From contig MPNW01001487.1 in assembly GCA_011800805.1 (NCBI GenBank), positions 1 to 11,167 on the forward strand: a DNA stretch of 11,167 nt. The letters are read 5' to 3'. Of the stretch, positions 1-7,652 are shown one piece after another. Under the pieces are notes generated by a model. The model searched no databases. It had not been told where the DNA came from and was given only the letters and a program-made list of their open reading frames with translations. This DNA is from Hirudo medicinalis. Taxonomy: Eukaryota > Annelida > Clitellata > Hirudinida > Hirudinidae. Position 1 is the first letter of the stretch; each line of letters opens with the position of its first letter. Position numbers and translations under genes: made by a program.

Positions 1-378
1 GCGCAAATTAATTAAATCTTAACTGGTTCTTGATGCCCGTCAACGGGAGAATAAAAGAGAAATGAGCAAGAATTGATGAAGCGTGTAATCTTCTGTTCAG
101 TCATCCGGTTGATTGAGTCTGCATCTTCACTTGTTACCCCTTATCTGACGCCCAGAAGATTGCGAGGCCCAAAAAATGTCGTCTCCGTTGCCTCAGGGGG
201 GAGTTTCGCCCAATCAGCCAAACACCCTCCCATCCACCCATTCTCAGTTTCATCTTCAGTTCATTGCTTGCTTTTATTCTCTTCTTCTTTTTCTTCACAC
301 ATTCTTTATTTCCACCTCTTTCTCTTATTTCCTCATTTTTGCTGTACAAAAGCATTGAAGGAGGTGCGTTGATCACAG
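1..378. other. Non-coding stretch, no gene recognised
   Basis: No open frame here has recognisable protein character. The part at about 263-340 is pyrimidine-rich on the plus strand (runs of C and T around short TTC repeats). This explains the Phe/Ser/Leu-rich frames on this strand and the Lys/Glu-rich frame on the other. A polypyrimidine stretch could belong to an intron 3' end, but I see no convincing exon following it. Confidence 0.5.
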
Positions 379-466
379 ACATCATCATCATCATCATCGT
401 CAACGTCGTCGTCATTGTCACCATCACCACCATCATTACCATCATCATCATCATCATCGTCATCCG
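379..466. repeat. ATC/GAT trinucleotide microsatellite, interrupted
   Basis: Tandem ATC units, with CAC, GTC, GTT and ATT variants, run through this stretch. All interruptions keep the 3-base period, so frames stay open across it on both strands: Ile/Val/Thr-rich on plus, Met/Val-rich on minus. These are low-complexity translations and not genes. The same motif recurs, often in the opposite orientation, at 1849-2028, about 4788-4812 and 6801-6857. Confidence 0.9.
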
Positions 467-930
467 TTTAATTAGTGTAATCGATAGCAAAGCAATTAAA
501 CAGCCATCCACCGACGAATCCTCATCAAGACGAATACTTACAACTCGCAATAAGCAGACGAGGACAAGTTTTTTTTACTCAGTCGCCTCCAAAAGCGTCG
601 AAATCCATTTGCATCTCGTGGAAAAGTCTGGAAAAACCTGCAAATGTCTGCATCCGAAGGTCCTGATCCTGGTACTTTCTTCAGTACCAAGGGTAGATGG
701 AATTGTCAGGGTGGTCCAAGTTGGTAGTGGTCAGAATTTAATGAATTTGCTGCTTCAGAGTTTGAGCCAGTAATAATAGTCAAGTAATTTTAACTTAATA
801 TCAGTATCATCGTTATTAGATTATCATAATTTATTCACGAAAGACTCTAGAATTAAATATGCGAGGTATATTGTCGACCTTTTTCCACGCTATTGAAGTT
901 AGGGATGCGATTGCACTTGGGATGCGACGA
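467..930. other. Non-coding stretch, no gene recognised
   Basis: An open frame entering from the microsatellite runs to position 773 on the plus strand. Its non-repeat part shows no domain, motif or splice context that I recognise. The remaining bases are AT-rich, with no repeat or RNA gene apparent. Confidence 0.45.
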
Positions 931-1030
931 ATTGAGATTGCATTGATTGTCATTGAATGTCATTGAATATATTGATTGTCATTGAATGTCGTTGAATGTA
1001 TTTGAATGTCATTGATTGTCATTGAGATGG
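931..1030 (+). repeat. 10-bp minisatellite, about nine units
   Basis: Units alternate between ATTGATTGTC and ATTGAATGTC, with single-base variants GTTGAATGTA and TTTGAATGTC and one 9-base unit at 962-970. Well-formed units run from 942 to 1030. The preceding ATTGAGATTGC at 931-941 looks like a diverged, one-base-longer unit. The fixed ATTGA start with a variable A/T at the sixth base suggests replication-slippage or recombination expansion of one ancestral decamer. Confidence 0.85.
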
Positions 1031-1632
1031 TCGAACTCAACGAAGCTTCAAATGCGAAAGATTTGAAAAGAAATATTTTCATTTGAATTTCATGCGAGTT
1101 TGAAACTTGGCTGAGGAGTAAGGAGACAAGTTTGACAACCGTTGATGAATAACGTAAAATATTAGATAATTTAAATAAAAATATAGTAATAATAACTAAA
1201 TAAATTATTAAATTACAATCAAATGCGAAACTAATCGGTTAAATTTTTATTCCCTAAAAGCCTGAAATAGCATTCTGAATTTTGATCGAAATGAAACAAA
1301 GCGGCATTTGAAGTTGATAAATAATTTAGACTTAAAAAATTTCCTTGCTCCTGCTGCTCTCGTCAACACACACTTTCCTGTCTGATTCAGTCACGCGTGG
1401 CGTCCTCTTCAATCCATCAGCCCGTGGAAAATGTTCGAATCTACGCCGTTTTATTCCCAACAACTTTCTTGGACATTCGTCTTTCCAAGAAATTCCTCCA
1501 GCAAAATTTGGAAGACAAAAAAGATTTGAGTTTCAAGTGGGAATTTTCCGATTTGAAGAAGTGCTTCTTAAAATAAGTCGTGTTTTTAGTGACATCCCAT
1601 TCCCCGAAAATGCACTTTGACTTTATAAAAAC
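1031..1632. other. Non-coding stretch, no gene supported
   Basis: AT-rich sequence. The plus-strand frame at 1345-1620 is open for 91 codons but has no ATG start. It opens at a TTG, and I recognise no domain, signal peptide or convincing splice sites around it. It is somewhat less AT-rich than its flanks, so it could be a chance open stretch or an unrecognised exon. Confidence 0.4.
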
Positions 1633-1707
1633 GAATAATAAATATTAAAATAATAATAATAATAAATAATAATAATAATAATAATAAATAATAATAATAA
1701 TAATAAT
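1633..1707. repeat. AAT/ATT trinucleotide microsatellite
   Basis: A nearly pure AAT tract, broken a few times by an extra A (AAAT) that shifts the register. The register shifts separate several pure sub-runs. Confidence 0.9.
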
Positions 1708-1848
1708 TGTATTCATAATTGAACAGAAATAATAACAGCCATAATTATGATGATTTACTGTCGTGATGTGAACTGCTCGTTGAAAATTAGCGGAGTAAAC
1801 AGGATCGCGTTCTCGTTATCTCTGATTACTTTTTGAAAGATGACGTTC

Positions 1849-1946
1849 GATGATGATGATGAAGAAGAAGAAGAAGATGATGATGATAGTGATGATGAAG
1901 AAAAAGAATAAGAATAAGAATAGTAATAATAATAAGAAGATGTTGT

Positions 1947-1979
<33 letters not shown>

Positions 1980-2028
1980 CGACGATGATGATAGTGACGG
2001 TAATGATAGCGATGGCGATGATGATGAG
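1849..2028. repeat. Compound GAT/GAA/AAT microsatellite
   Basis: The order along the plus strand is: four GAT, five GAA, four GAT, mixed GAT/GAA, a run of AAT/AAG-type units, then a long GAT run decaying into GAC, AGT, GGT and AAT variants. Because every unit is three bases, one frame gives an Asp/Glu-rich peptide (ATG at 1840, TAA at 1909). The AAT block then adds stops, and the same frame reopens as Asp-rich sequence until TAA at 2092. The complementary strand gives Ile/Phe-rich translation. I regard these as by-products of the repeat and not as genes. Confidence 0.9.
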
Positions 2029-2533
2029 TATTACGATCAACACAACGATATTGATGCTGAAAATGCGGTTTGTTTGAACATCGAAACTATTTAACTTAAT
2101 TAAACTGAAAACAAATGTCAATAATTACTGAATCAAGTCACGCTAAGCAGCAAATGTAGCGCTAAATGAGCGGGAAAAATAAATGAATTAGCAAAAGATT
2201 TACCGCTATTTGCAATTATAAAGGTTCATAACCTTTGACCTTGGACCTCGTTTATCCTCCACCGGGTTGAATCTAACCCACAATTACGAATAAACTTTCG
2301 AAGCGTTGGCATCGATCTCCAAAAAATTTAATCACAGCCGATGATAAAATGCCGAAAATAAGTTTATAATTTATAAGCATTTTTGTTTAATAAAGAATTT
2401 TATTAAATTCAAATTTATCGGGAATTAAACTCCAAACAAAACCAGCACTTCCTCAACAATGCAGGTTGATTAAATGCTTGGGAGTTTCCTCTTGTTTTTC
2501 GAGGAAAAAGCTGTTTCAACGGAATTGATAAAA
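2029..2533. other. Non-coding stretch, nothing recognised
   Basis: Unique-looking AT-rich sequence with no long open frame, tandem repeat or RNA-like feature that I can support. Confidence 0.5.
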
Positions 2534-2700
2534 AGTTTAATAAAATTCACATTAAATTTAATTTTAATAATTTTTTTATTAATAATTTTAAATTAATAAT
2601 TTTTAAATAAAATAAAATTTAATAAATAATTAAATTTAAAAAATAAAAACTTAATAAATAATTAAATTTTAAAATAAAAATAAATTTGAATTCTTTCGAA
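2534..2700. repeat. AT-rich low-complexity tract
   Basis: Almost entirely A and T, built from recurring AATAAATAATTAAATTT-like words, without a strict period. It leads directly into the ordered minisatellite at 2734. Confidence 0.7.
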
Positions 2701-2733
2701 GTGTAACATTTTAATAAAATGAAAATAGAAACA

Positions 2734-2853
2734 TAATAACATAAATAATAGCGTAATAACATAAATAATATTATAATAACATAAATAATATTATAATAAC
2801 ATAAATAATAGCATAATAACATAAATAATAGCGTAATAACATCAATAACATAT
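2734..2853 (+). repeat. 20-bp minisatellite, six units
   Basis: Six consecutive 20-base units start at 2734, 2754, 2774, 2794, 2814 and 2834. Each begins TAATAACATAAATAATA and ends in a 3-base variant. The order of endings is GCG, TTA, TTA, GCA, GCG; the sixth unit is diverged. The two identical TTA units in the middle suggest a recent unit duplication. The array stops 13 bases before the SINE tail. The open frame on the opposite strand (Tyr/Leu/Ile-rich) is a by-product of the 20-base array. Confidence 0.92.
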
Positions 2854-2866
2854 CATGCCTTACTTT

Positions 2867-3067
2867 AAATGTAAATGTAAATGTAAATGTACTTCATTTA
2901 TATAGCGCCATATGCATAGAGTCAGAGGCGCTTCTTGTCAACCATTTATGCAGCACTCCTTCCCAAGGGCGCTTGCGGCAGTGCAGGCTGGGTTTCGAAC
3001 ACGACACATTACGACTGTTGCCATTACCGGCGTATGCAGGAACGTAACCCATTCGGCCAACCTGCAC
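2867..3067 (-). mobile_element. tRNA-derived SINE, full-length-looking copy
   Basis: Read on the minus strand, the element starts with an 87-base tRNA-like head (3067 down to 2981) carrying both internal RNA polymerase III promoter boxes. An unrelated body of about 70 bases follows, then the short conserved-looking block GCGCTATATAAATG (2908-2895). It ends in a hexanucleotide tail of four ACATTT units (2890-2867). Head, body and simple-repeat tail are the standard layout of a SINE copied by a partner LINE. I could not assign the family. TAAAGT-like words just outside both ends might be target-site duplications, but the match is weak. A deleted relative lies at 3152-3204. Confidence 0.8.
2981..3067 (-). 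ncRNA. Type II tRNA-like head of the SINE (pol III promoter)
   Basis: On the minus strand the first seven bases GTGCAGG pair perfectly with the last seven, CCTGCAC, as an acceptor stem. The A box TGGCCGAATGGGTT (3059-3046) resembles that of Leu and Ser tRNAs. The B box GTTCGAAACCC lies at 3000-2990. The T-loop TTCGAAA is followed by CCCAG and then directly by the acceptor 3' strand, which is exact tRNA spacing. The 45 bases between the boxes and the 87-base length fit a type II tRNA with a long variable arm. The T stem is only partly paired and no clear anticodon arm forms, so it is unlikely to be a working tRNA. A tRNA-Leu/Ser ancestor is my inference. Confidence 0.75.
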
Positions 3068-3151
3068 GCACTTTAGAAAGCAGTCTCATCAACTGAAGAT
3101 AATCAAAAAGATATTATCATCTTTCGATTTCCTTGGCTGAGTTTTGATTAA

Positions 3152-3204
3152 GTTGGCTCAGATGGTTACGTTCCTGCCTCTGGGAGTCGGCGCTATATAA
3201 ATGG
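3152..3204 (+). mobile_element. Internally deleted SINE copy, inverted to the first
   Basis: This plus-strand segment starts with an A-box-like TGGCTCAGATGGTT (3154-3167). It shares the 14-mer GGTTACGTTCCTGC (3164-3177) with the SINE head at 3049-3036. After a short CTCTGGGAGTCG linker it reaches the shared 3' block GCGCTATATAAATG (3190-3203). The intervening B box and most of the body are absent, consistent with a deletion of roughly 100 bases relative to the longer copy. No ACATTT tail follows. The two copies lie head-to-head, about 85 bases apart. Confidence 0.65.
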
Positions 3205-3482
3205 TCTAAGCGTCCCTGTCCAAAGTTGCTAGAAAGTAATAAATAATAATAATATATAACAAATCTATTTCTGATCAATCATTCACTTTAACAAGGATCG
3301 CTGATTTTGGGGTGTCCGGGATCTGAAGTCCAAAATATTTTAAATTTTTTATTTTATATTTTTTCAAATTCCTTCCCTACTGCCCTCTGTTGACGTTGTT
3401 TCTAATTCAAGCATTTTGTCAACCATTTCATGGCGTGAGGTGTTTTATGACGCAACAGGAATTCCATTGGAATGTGTTGGAC
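3205..3482. other. Non-coding stretch beside the SINE pair
   Basis: A short AAT tract at about 3238-3256 is followed by mixed unique sequence. The word CTGCCCTCTGTTGACG near 3379 resembles the CCCTCTG-type ends seen in many dispersed animal repeats, but I could not find a matching second end. No coding frame is supported. Confidence 0.4.
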
Positions 3483-4011
3483 GAATAAATGTTTTTATTA
3501 TAATCAAGTAATAATTTTCGTAATAATATAATAATAAAATAATTTAATAATATAAATTTTATAATAATAAGATAATTTAATAATCACCTGTTGATTTAAT
3601 CTTAACATTGATTTATTAAATGATCAATTAAAATAATAATAATATTACTATTATTAATTATTCAAAATATATTGTTTCCAAAATAAGTACAAAATTCATT
3701 ACAAAAACAAAATTAAGTATAGAAATACGTAAATATTAAGTAAAAATGCAAATAAAGAATTATTTACGAACAGAATTCTTATTATAACAAGATAATAATA
3801 ACAAAATTGTCGAGAGAAAAACTTACGGACATCAAAACCAACTTCAGGAGTGATTCCCGGGGAAATTTATTCGAGCGTCAAACGTGCGTCAGGATTTGGA
3901 ATTTTTAAAAAGAATTTTTGGCGAGAGGTCAGAACTGGTAGTGCTGTCAGTTCTTTGTTCCACGTTTACATCTCTTTCAAGTGATGGGGTTTTCATGGCA
4001 ACGCCAGCGTA
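3483..4011. other. AT-rich low-complexity sequence, then a unique block
   Basis: Positions 3490-3800 are dominated by ATAAT/AATTT words without a stable period. Positions 3800-4011 are noticeably less AT-rich and look unique, with no open frame I can support. An X-box-like motif, GTTTTCATGGCAAC, lies at 3989-4002. Confidence 0.45.
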
Positions 4012-4013
4012 AT

Positions 4014-4115
4014 GAATCATTCTTTTTTGTCCTTCACTCATTCGCTCAGTCATTCACTCATTCATCCGTTCATTCATCCGTTTTTTTCATTCGTTACTTC
4101 ATTCATTCATTCACT
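4014..4115 (+). repeat. Degenerate CATT tetranucleotide microsatellite
   Basis: Runs of CATT units mixed with CACT, CCGT and TCGT variants, for example CATTCACTCATTCATCCGTT, are interrupted by two T-runs. The His/Ser/Phe-rich plus-strand frame across it is a by-product of the repeat. Confidence 0.8.
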
Positions 4116-4742
4116 CAAAACTAGGTGCAAGAGCGGACTGCGGGTGGTGAGCCACAAAGTGAAGAACTCCAGACTGGTGTCAAATGTTTTGAAACGGAAT
4201 GTTTATGGGTCTAACATCGTAATAACAACATTATTAATATTAACCGGAATAAATAAGAATAAGAAATTAAAACACAAAATGTTGAAATTGTTATTTTCAT
4301 AAAATTTGAAATCAGACAAAAAAATATTTCAAAATCCTACCTTTGAAAACGCTTTTTTGTTGTTTGAGACAAAAAAACTCAAAGCGAAGATTTTGTCTCG
4401 TTGAAATTTTGAGTTAATTTATTTAAAATCTGGAAATAAAATAAAATCAAACCATTTTTTTGAAAACCGTCTGAGGATATTTAAGGAATTATTGCACAAT
4501 CCCTTCCATTAAAACACACATCTAAATATATTATTATATCTAAATATTTTTAAATGGAATATATATTTCATTACATTACGAAATTATGAATATACCGAAT
4601 AATTTAAATAATGAAATAAGCTTCAACAATAATTACAAATAATTCACAATTTTAAGACTGGTTGAGTTTAAAAAAAAATCATTTCTGACTCAATTTGGTT
4701 TCGTTCTCGTTTGTATTTGTTAAATTATTAATTATATTAATC
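4116..4742. other. Non-coding AT-rich stretch
   Basis: No supported gene. Positions 4350-4399 hold overlapping inverted repeats, including GAGACAAAA (4366-4374) facing TTTTGTCTC (4391-4399) and TTTGAG facing CTCAAA. The rest is AT-rich without an evident period. Confidence 0.5.
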
Positions 4743-4815
4743 AGTATTATTATTATTATTATTATTATTTATAATCAATTTTATGCAGTGATGATGATGA
4801 TTATGATGATGAATA
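4743..4815. repeat. ATT microsatellite followed by a short GAT microsatellite
   Basis: A pure ATT run at about 4743-4770 is separated by about 20 bases from a short interrupted GAT run at about 4788-4812. The open frames here are low-complexity. Confidence 0.8.
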
Positions 4816-5476
4816 ATACATTTTGTATTATCATCGTTGTCGTCATATTATTACACGTATTGCACACCTGGAGACACAGGCACAAATAGCTATCGACAGA
4901 GACCCATGGATGCTTTGTAATCCCAGCCAAGTCTTTGACATCTGCTCAAATCAAACAAGAGCAAGTGATGCGTCATTAATGAGTTTTTTTTTATCTTAAT
5001 AAAGTCTTAATTAAATTATAAGATGAAAAACGTGAATGATTTTTGAGGAATATGATTGATGGTAATGAGGAATAAATAAATATCAAATAATGTGGAATAC
5101 ATAATTATCAATCAATGAGGAACAAGTAGTAATCACTAAGTATTAATTATAATTAATCAATTAATGATAAATAAATAATTTTACTGTAATTATAATTAAT
5201 AAATAATTATAAATTAATGAGGAATAATTGGATGAGATTAAGTGAATTAAGTCTTAAATCTCACGGTAAATGTGTAATAATTCATTGTAATTTGATTATT
5301 ATTGTTTGTTTCAATTTATTTGTTCAAATAGATTTCTGCTTGCTTTCAGCTGGATGCATCATTTGAGGATTTATTGGATTATTTAGAAATATGTGTTCGA
5401 TATTTACGTGAAATATGTTGAAGTTAATTCATTAACTGCTCAGTAGGGCATGCTGTTCGTTGAATGAAGTTATTTA
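4816..5476. other. Non-coding AT-rich stretch
   Basis: No gene recognised. The word AATGAGGAA recurs about three times between 5060 and 5225 amid AT-rich sequence, hinting at an old, diverged duplication, but the spacing is irregular. Confidence 0.45.
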
Positions 5477-5597
5477 AATTATTTACTATTTTTTAAAATT
5501 ATTTATTAATATTTCAAATTATTTGTTATTATTTTAAATTATTTAATATTATTATTTCAAATTATTTATTATTATTCCAAATTATCAATTATTATTC
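5477..5597 (+). repeat. AT-rich minisatellite, about 20-bp unit, six units
   Basis: Units start at 5477, 5497, 5517, 5537, 5560 and 5580. Each begins AATTATTT or AATTATCA and usually ends in TTTCA, TTTTA or TTCCA. Most units are 20 bases, the fourth is 23 because of an extra ATT, and the last is shortened to 18. Identity between units is moderate, so the array looks older than the one at 2734-2853. Confidence 0.75.
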
Positions 5598-5754
5598 AAT
5601 TGTTTTTAAAATAAATTGTAAATTGTGTCCATTTTATTGCTCCTCAGCACCTGGGGAAGAAAATGAAAATGATGCAAATGCTGCTCTCAACTGACTTTCC
5701 TGAGATTGTAAATTTGACTTCATTTTCTGTGAATATTTACGTGTATAAACGCAC

Positions 5755-5830
5755 AATATTATATATATAATATATAATATATATAATATATAATATATAT
5801 ATGTAATATGTAATTGCATATGTAATATGT
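5755..5830. repeat. AT dinucleotide tract with self-complementary ATATATAATATAT words
   Basis: Alternating AT runs are broken by TAATA steps, then grade into TGTAATATG repeats at about 5800-5830. The tract is almost fully self-complementary and could extrude a cruciform. The Tyr/Ile-rich minus-strand frame crossing it is a by-product. Confidence 0.85.
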
Positions 5831-6800
5831 AGTATAAATAGATTTTTTTTAAATATTATATAGTCACTTTAGTATAAATTCTTTTTTAATATTGATCATA
5901 AAAATCAAGCTTCTGAATAGAACTTAGATGAACAATTACAAACATTTTGAAAATTCTTTTCTTTTTTTTGTATATTTGCATATAATTTCGAGAATCTTGC
6001 TTAAATATTTGATACTTCAAAAAATATTCGATTGTATTTTCAATGGTTCATATATTTGTATTTCTTGCATTCACAATTTATTTTAGCAATTTCAACAATT
6101 TAATTTAAGTAAAGTTATAATTTAAAATTACTTATTCAAATAATTTAATAATTAGACCTAAAAATAATAATATCTCTTTACCATTTCATAATAAATTTTA
6201 AATATTTAATCATAATTAGTTTGTTGATTAATTTAAATCAATTGAATTCTTATTACATTTATTATTTCCAGTATCTTTAACCGAAATTTATTTTAAATTT
6301 TTCTTTTGAACTTATTTTAAACAATTACCATAATTAGTATTATTTCAACATAAAAACATTAATTATTTTAATAACAAATCAATAATCGGCAACATTATTA
6401 CTGTTGTCTTCCTTACATGTATTTTATTTCATAAATTGATTCAAATAAATAAAAATATTTATTTTCAATTCTAACCTGCCTTGTCGTGGAACCTAAAAAC
6501 CATCTTCACACAATAGGTCTGTTAATGCTATCTTTACGATTACAAATTCTTTTCTACTTAATGGCAAACATTTTCAATGGCGTGATCTTCAAAGTTAAAC
6601 TTTCACTTTCGGGAATGTGCGATGAGATGTTAAGGGATTAAATATCATTGCCAATATTAAATCCAATTTAAAAATTTAAACTCTTTTAAAAATCTGTCGC
6701 GTGCAGATTTGACTGCAAACTCGAAAACAACGGAGCTTCAATGGGGCTTTTATATGCTGCCAGGAGTAGGACAACATTGCAAGTGAGGAGATGCTCTTCA
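5831..6800. other. Non-coding AT-rich stretch
   Basis: About 1 kb with no open frame, tandem repeat or RNA gene that I can support. It is very AT-rich up to about 6470 and more mixed from 6470 to 6800. Confidence 0.5.
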
Positions 6801-6857
6801 GATGATGATGATAATGATGATGATGAGGATGAGGAGGAGGAGGAGGAGGAGGATAAT
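6801..6857. repeat. GAT to GAG purine-rich microsatellite
   Basis: GAT units (6801-6828) grade into seven or so GAG/GGA units (to about 6852). The minus strand reads as a Pro/His-rich peptide, which is a by-product of the repeat. The homopurine part is of the kind that can adopt triplex structure. Confidence 0.88.
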
Positions 6858-7652
6858 GAATACAATTTTTCATTAAAAAAAAATTAGCATCGGATTCAGA
6901 GGAAGACAAATTTAAACCAGTTTTTTTTTTTTAAGGTTTTCTTGGAAATAGTAAAAAAAAACGAGAATTTTGAAGCATAAATATTTAAAAACCTCACCGT
7001 GCAGCACACGGGCACGAGACCTGAGCATCGCCAAAGTGCATGAAACTCAGAAAGATTAAGCCAATTACGTGTCACAGAAATTCGTGCTAAATATCTTTCA
7101 AAATTGTCCACATTTTTCACTTCTTCCTTCTACATTCGCCTGTACAAACGGAAACAGATGAAAGTGGCATTATGTTAGTGGCCTAACCCTAACCCGCTCA
7201 AAGGAACCTCTTTTAGCTTTTCAATGGTGCACGTTACATTGAGAAACTAATGGACGAATCAACCTCACTTAACGAGGACCAGAGAATTACTTGGAACTAA
7301 GGAAGAAGTCTTTCTGAAATATCAGCACCAAATTAATTTATTTTATTTAATTGACATTTAGAAATGACGGCTCCAAAATAGTTTGTTATTTCAGATCTCA
7401 AAAAGGAAGAATTAAAACTTCAAATCCAGGTTTCTGGATTTCCCTATCAAGAACTCAGACTTAAAACTTGAAACTTTCGCGGGAAAGTCTGACGGATAAA
7501 AGAGACCGAGATTAGGAGAAAATTCTGGAAATTGAATTATGCAGAAGGATTAAGCAATTTCCATCCGACACATCTAGCATATTTAGGAACAATCCAGATA
7601 TTGACAGTTAAGGAAGACGCATCACCCTATTTGTGAGCGCCGCTGTATTTAC
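6858..7652. other. Non-coding stretch downstream of the minus-strand exon
   Basis: If the exon at 7653-7894 is spliced, this is its 3' intron or flank. A minus-strand frame at 6998-7129 is open between an AG and a good-looking donor (ACG/GTGAGG at 6997), but its phase does not match the exon above and I recognise no domain. A telomere-like CCTAACCCTAACCC lies at 7182-7195. Confidence 0.4.

Noticed and set aside
134..550. 138-residue minus-strand frame across the first microsatellite
   Set aside because: Its middle is Met/Val/Thr low-complexity translation of the ATC repeat. The ends show no domain or splice evidence.
264..773. 169-residue plus-strand frame, hydrophobic then repeat-derived
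   Set aside because: It is open because of the pyrimidine-rich run and the ATC repeat. The last 80 residues match nothing I recognise, and it has no ATG at its left end.
1345..1620. 91-codon plus-strand open frame
   Set aside because: No ATG start, no recognisable domain and no clear splice sites. It is mentioned in the non-coding entry because chance cannot be proven.
1816..2121. Ile/Phe-rich and Met/Lys-rich frames on both strands of the GAT tract
   Set aside because: Both come directly from trinucleotide repeat translation.
2734..2853. A CRISPR-like array at the 20-bp repeats
   Set aside because: The units are directly tandem with no spacers, and the surrounding sequence is eukaryotic in character.
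2981..3067. A functional tRNA-Leu or tRNA-Ser gene
   Set aside because: There is no clear anticodon arm, the T stem is largely unpaired, and the unit runs into a SINE body with an ACATTT tail.
3375..3395. CCCTCTG-type word suggesting a DNA transposon end
   Set aside because: No matching inverted end or target-site duplication was found within the window.
6998..7129. Possible second minus-strand exon ending at a good donor (GTGAGG)
   Set aside because: The better acceptor at 7140 leads into stops in all three frames. The alternative AG at 7130 gives phase 0, while the exon at 7653-7894 would need phase 2. No domain is recognised.
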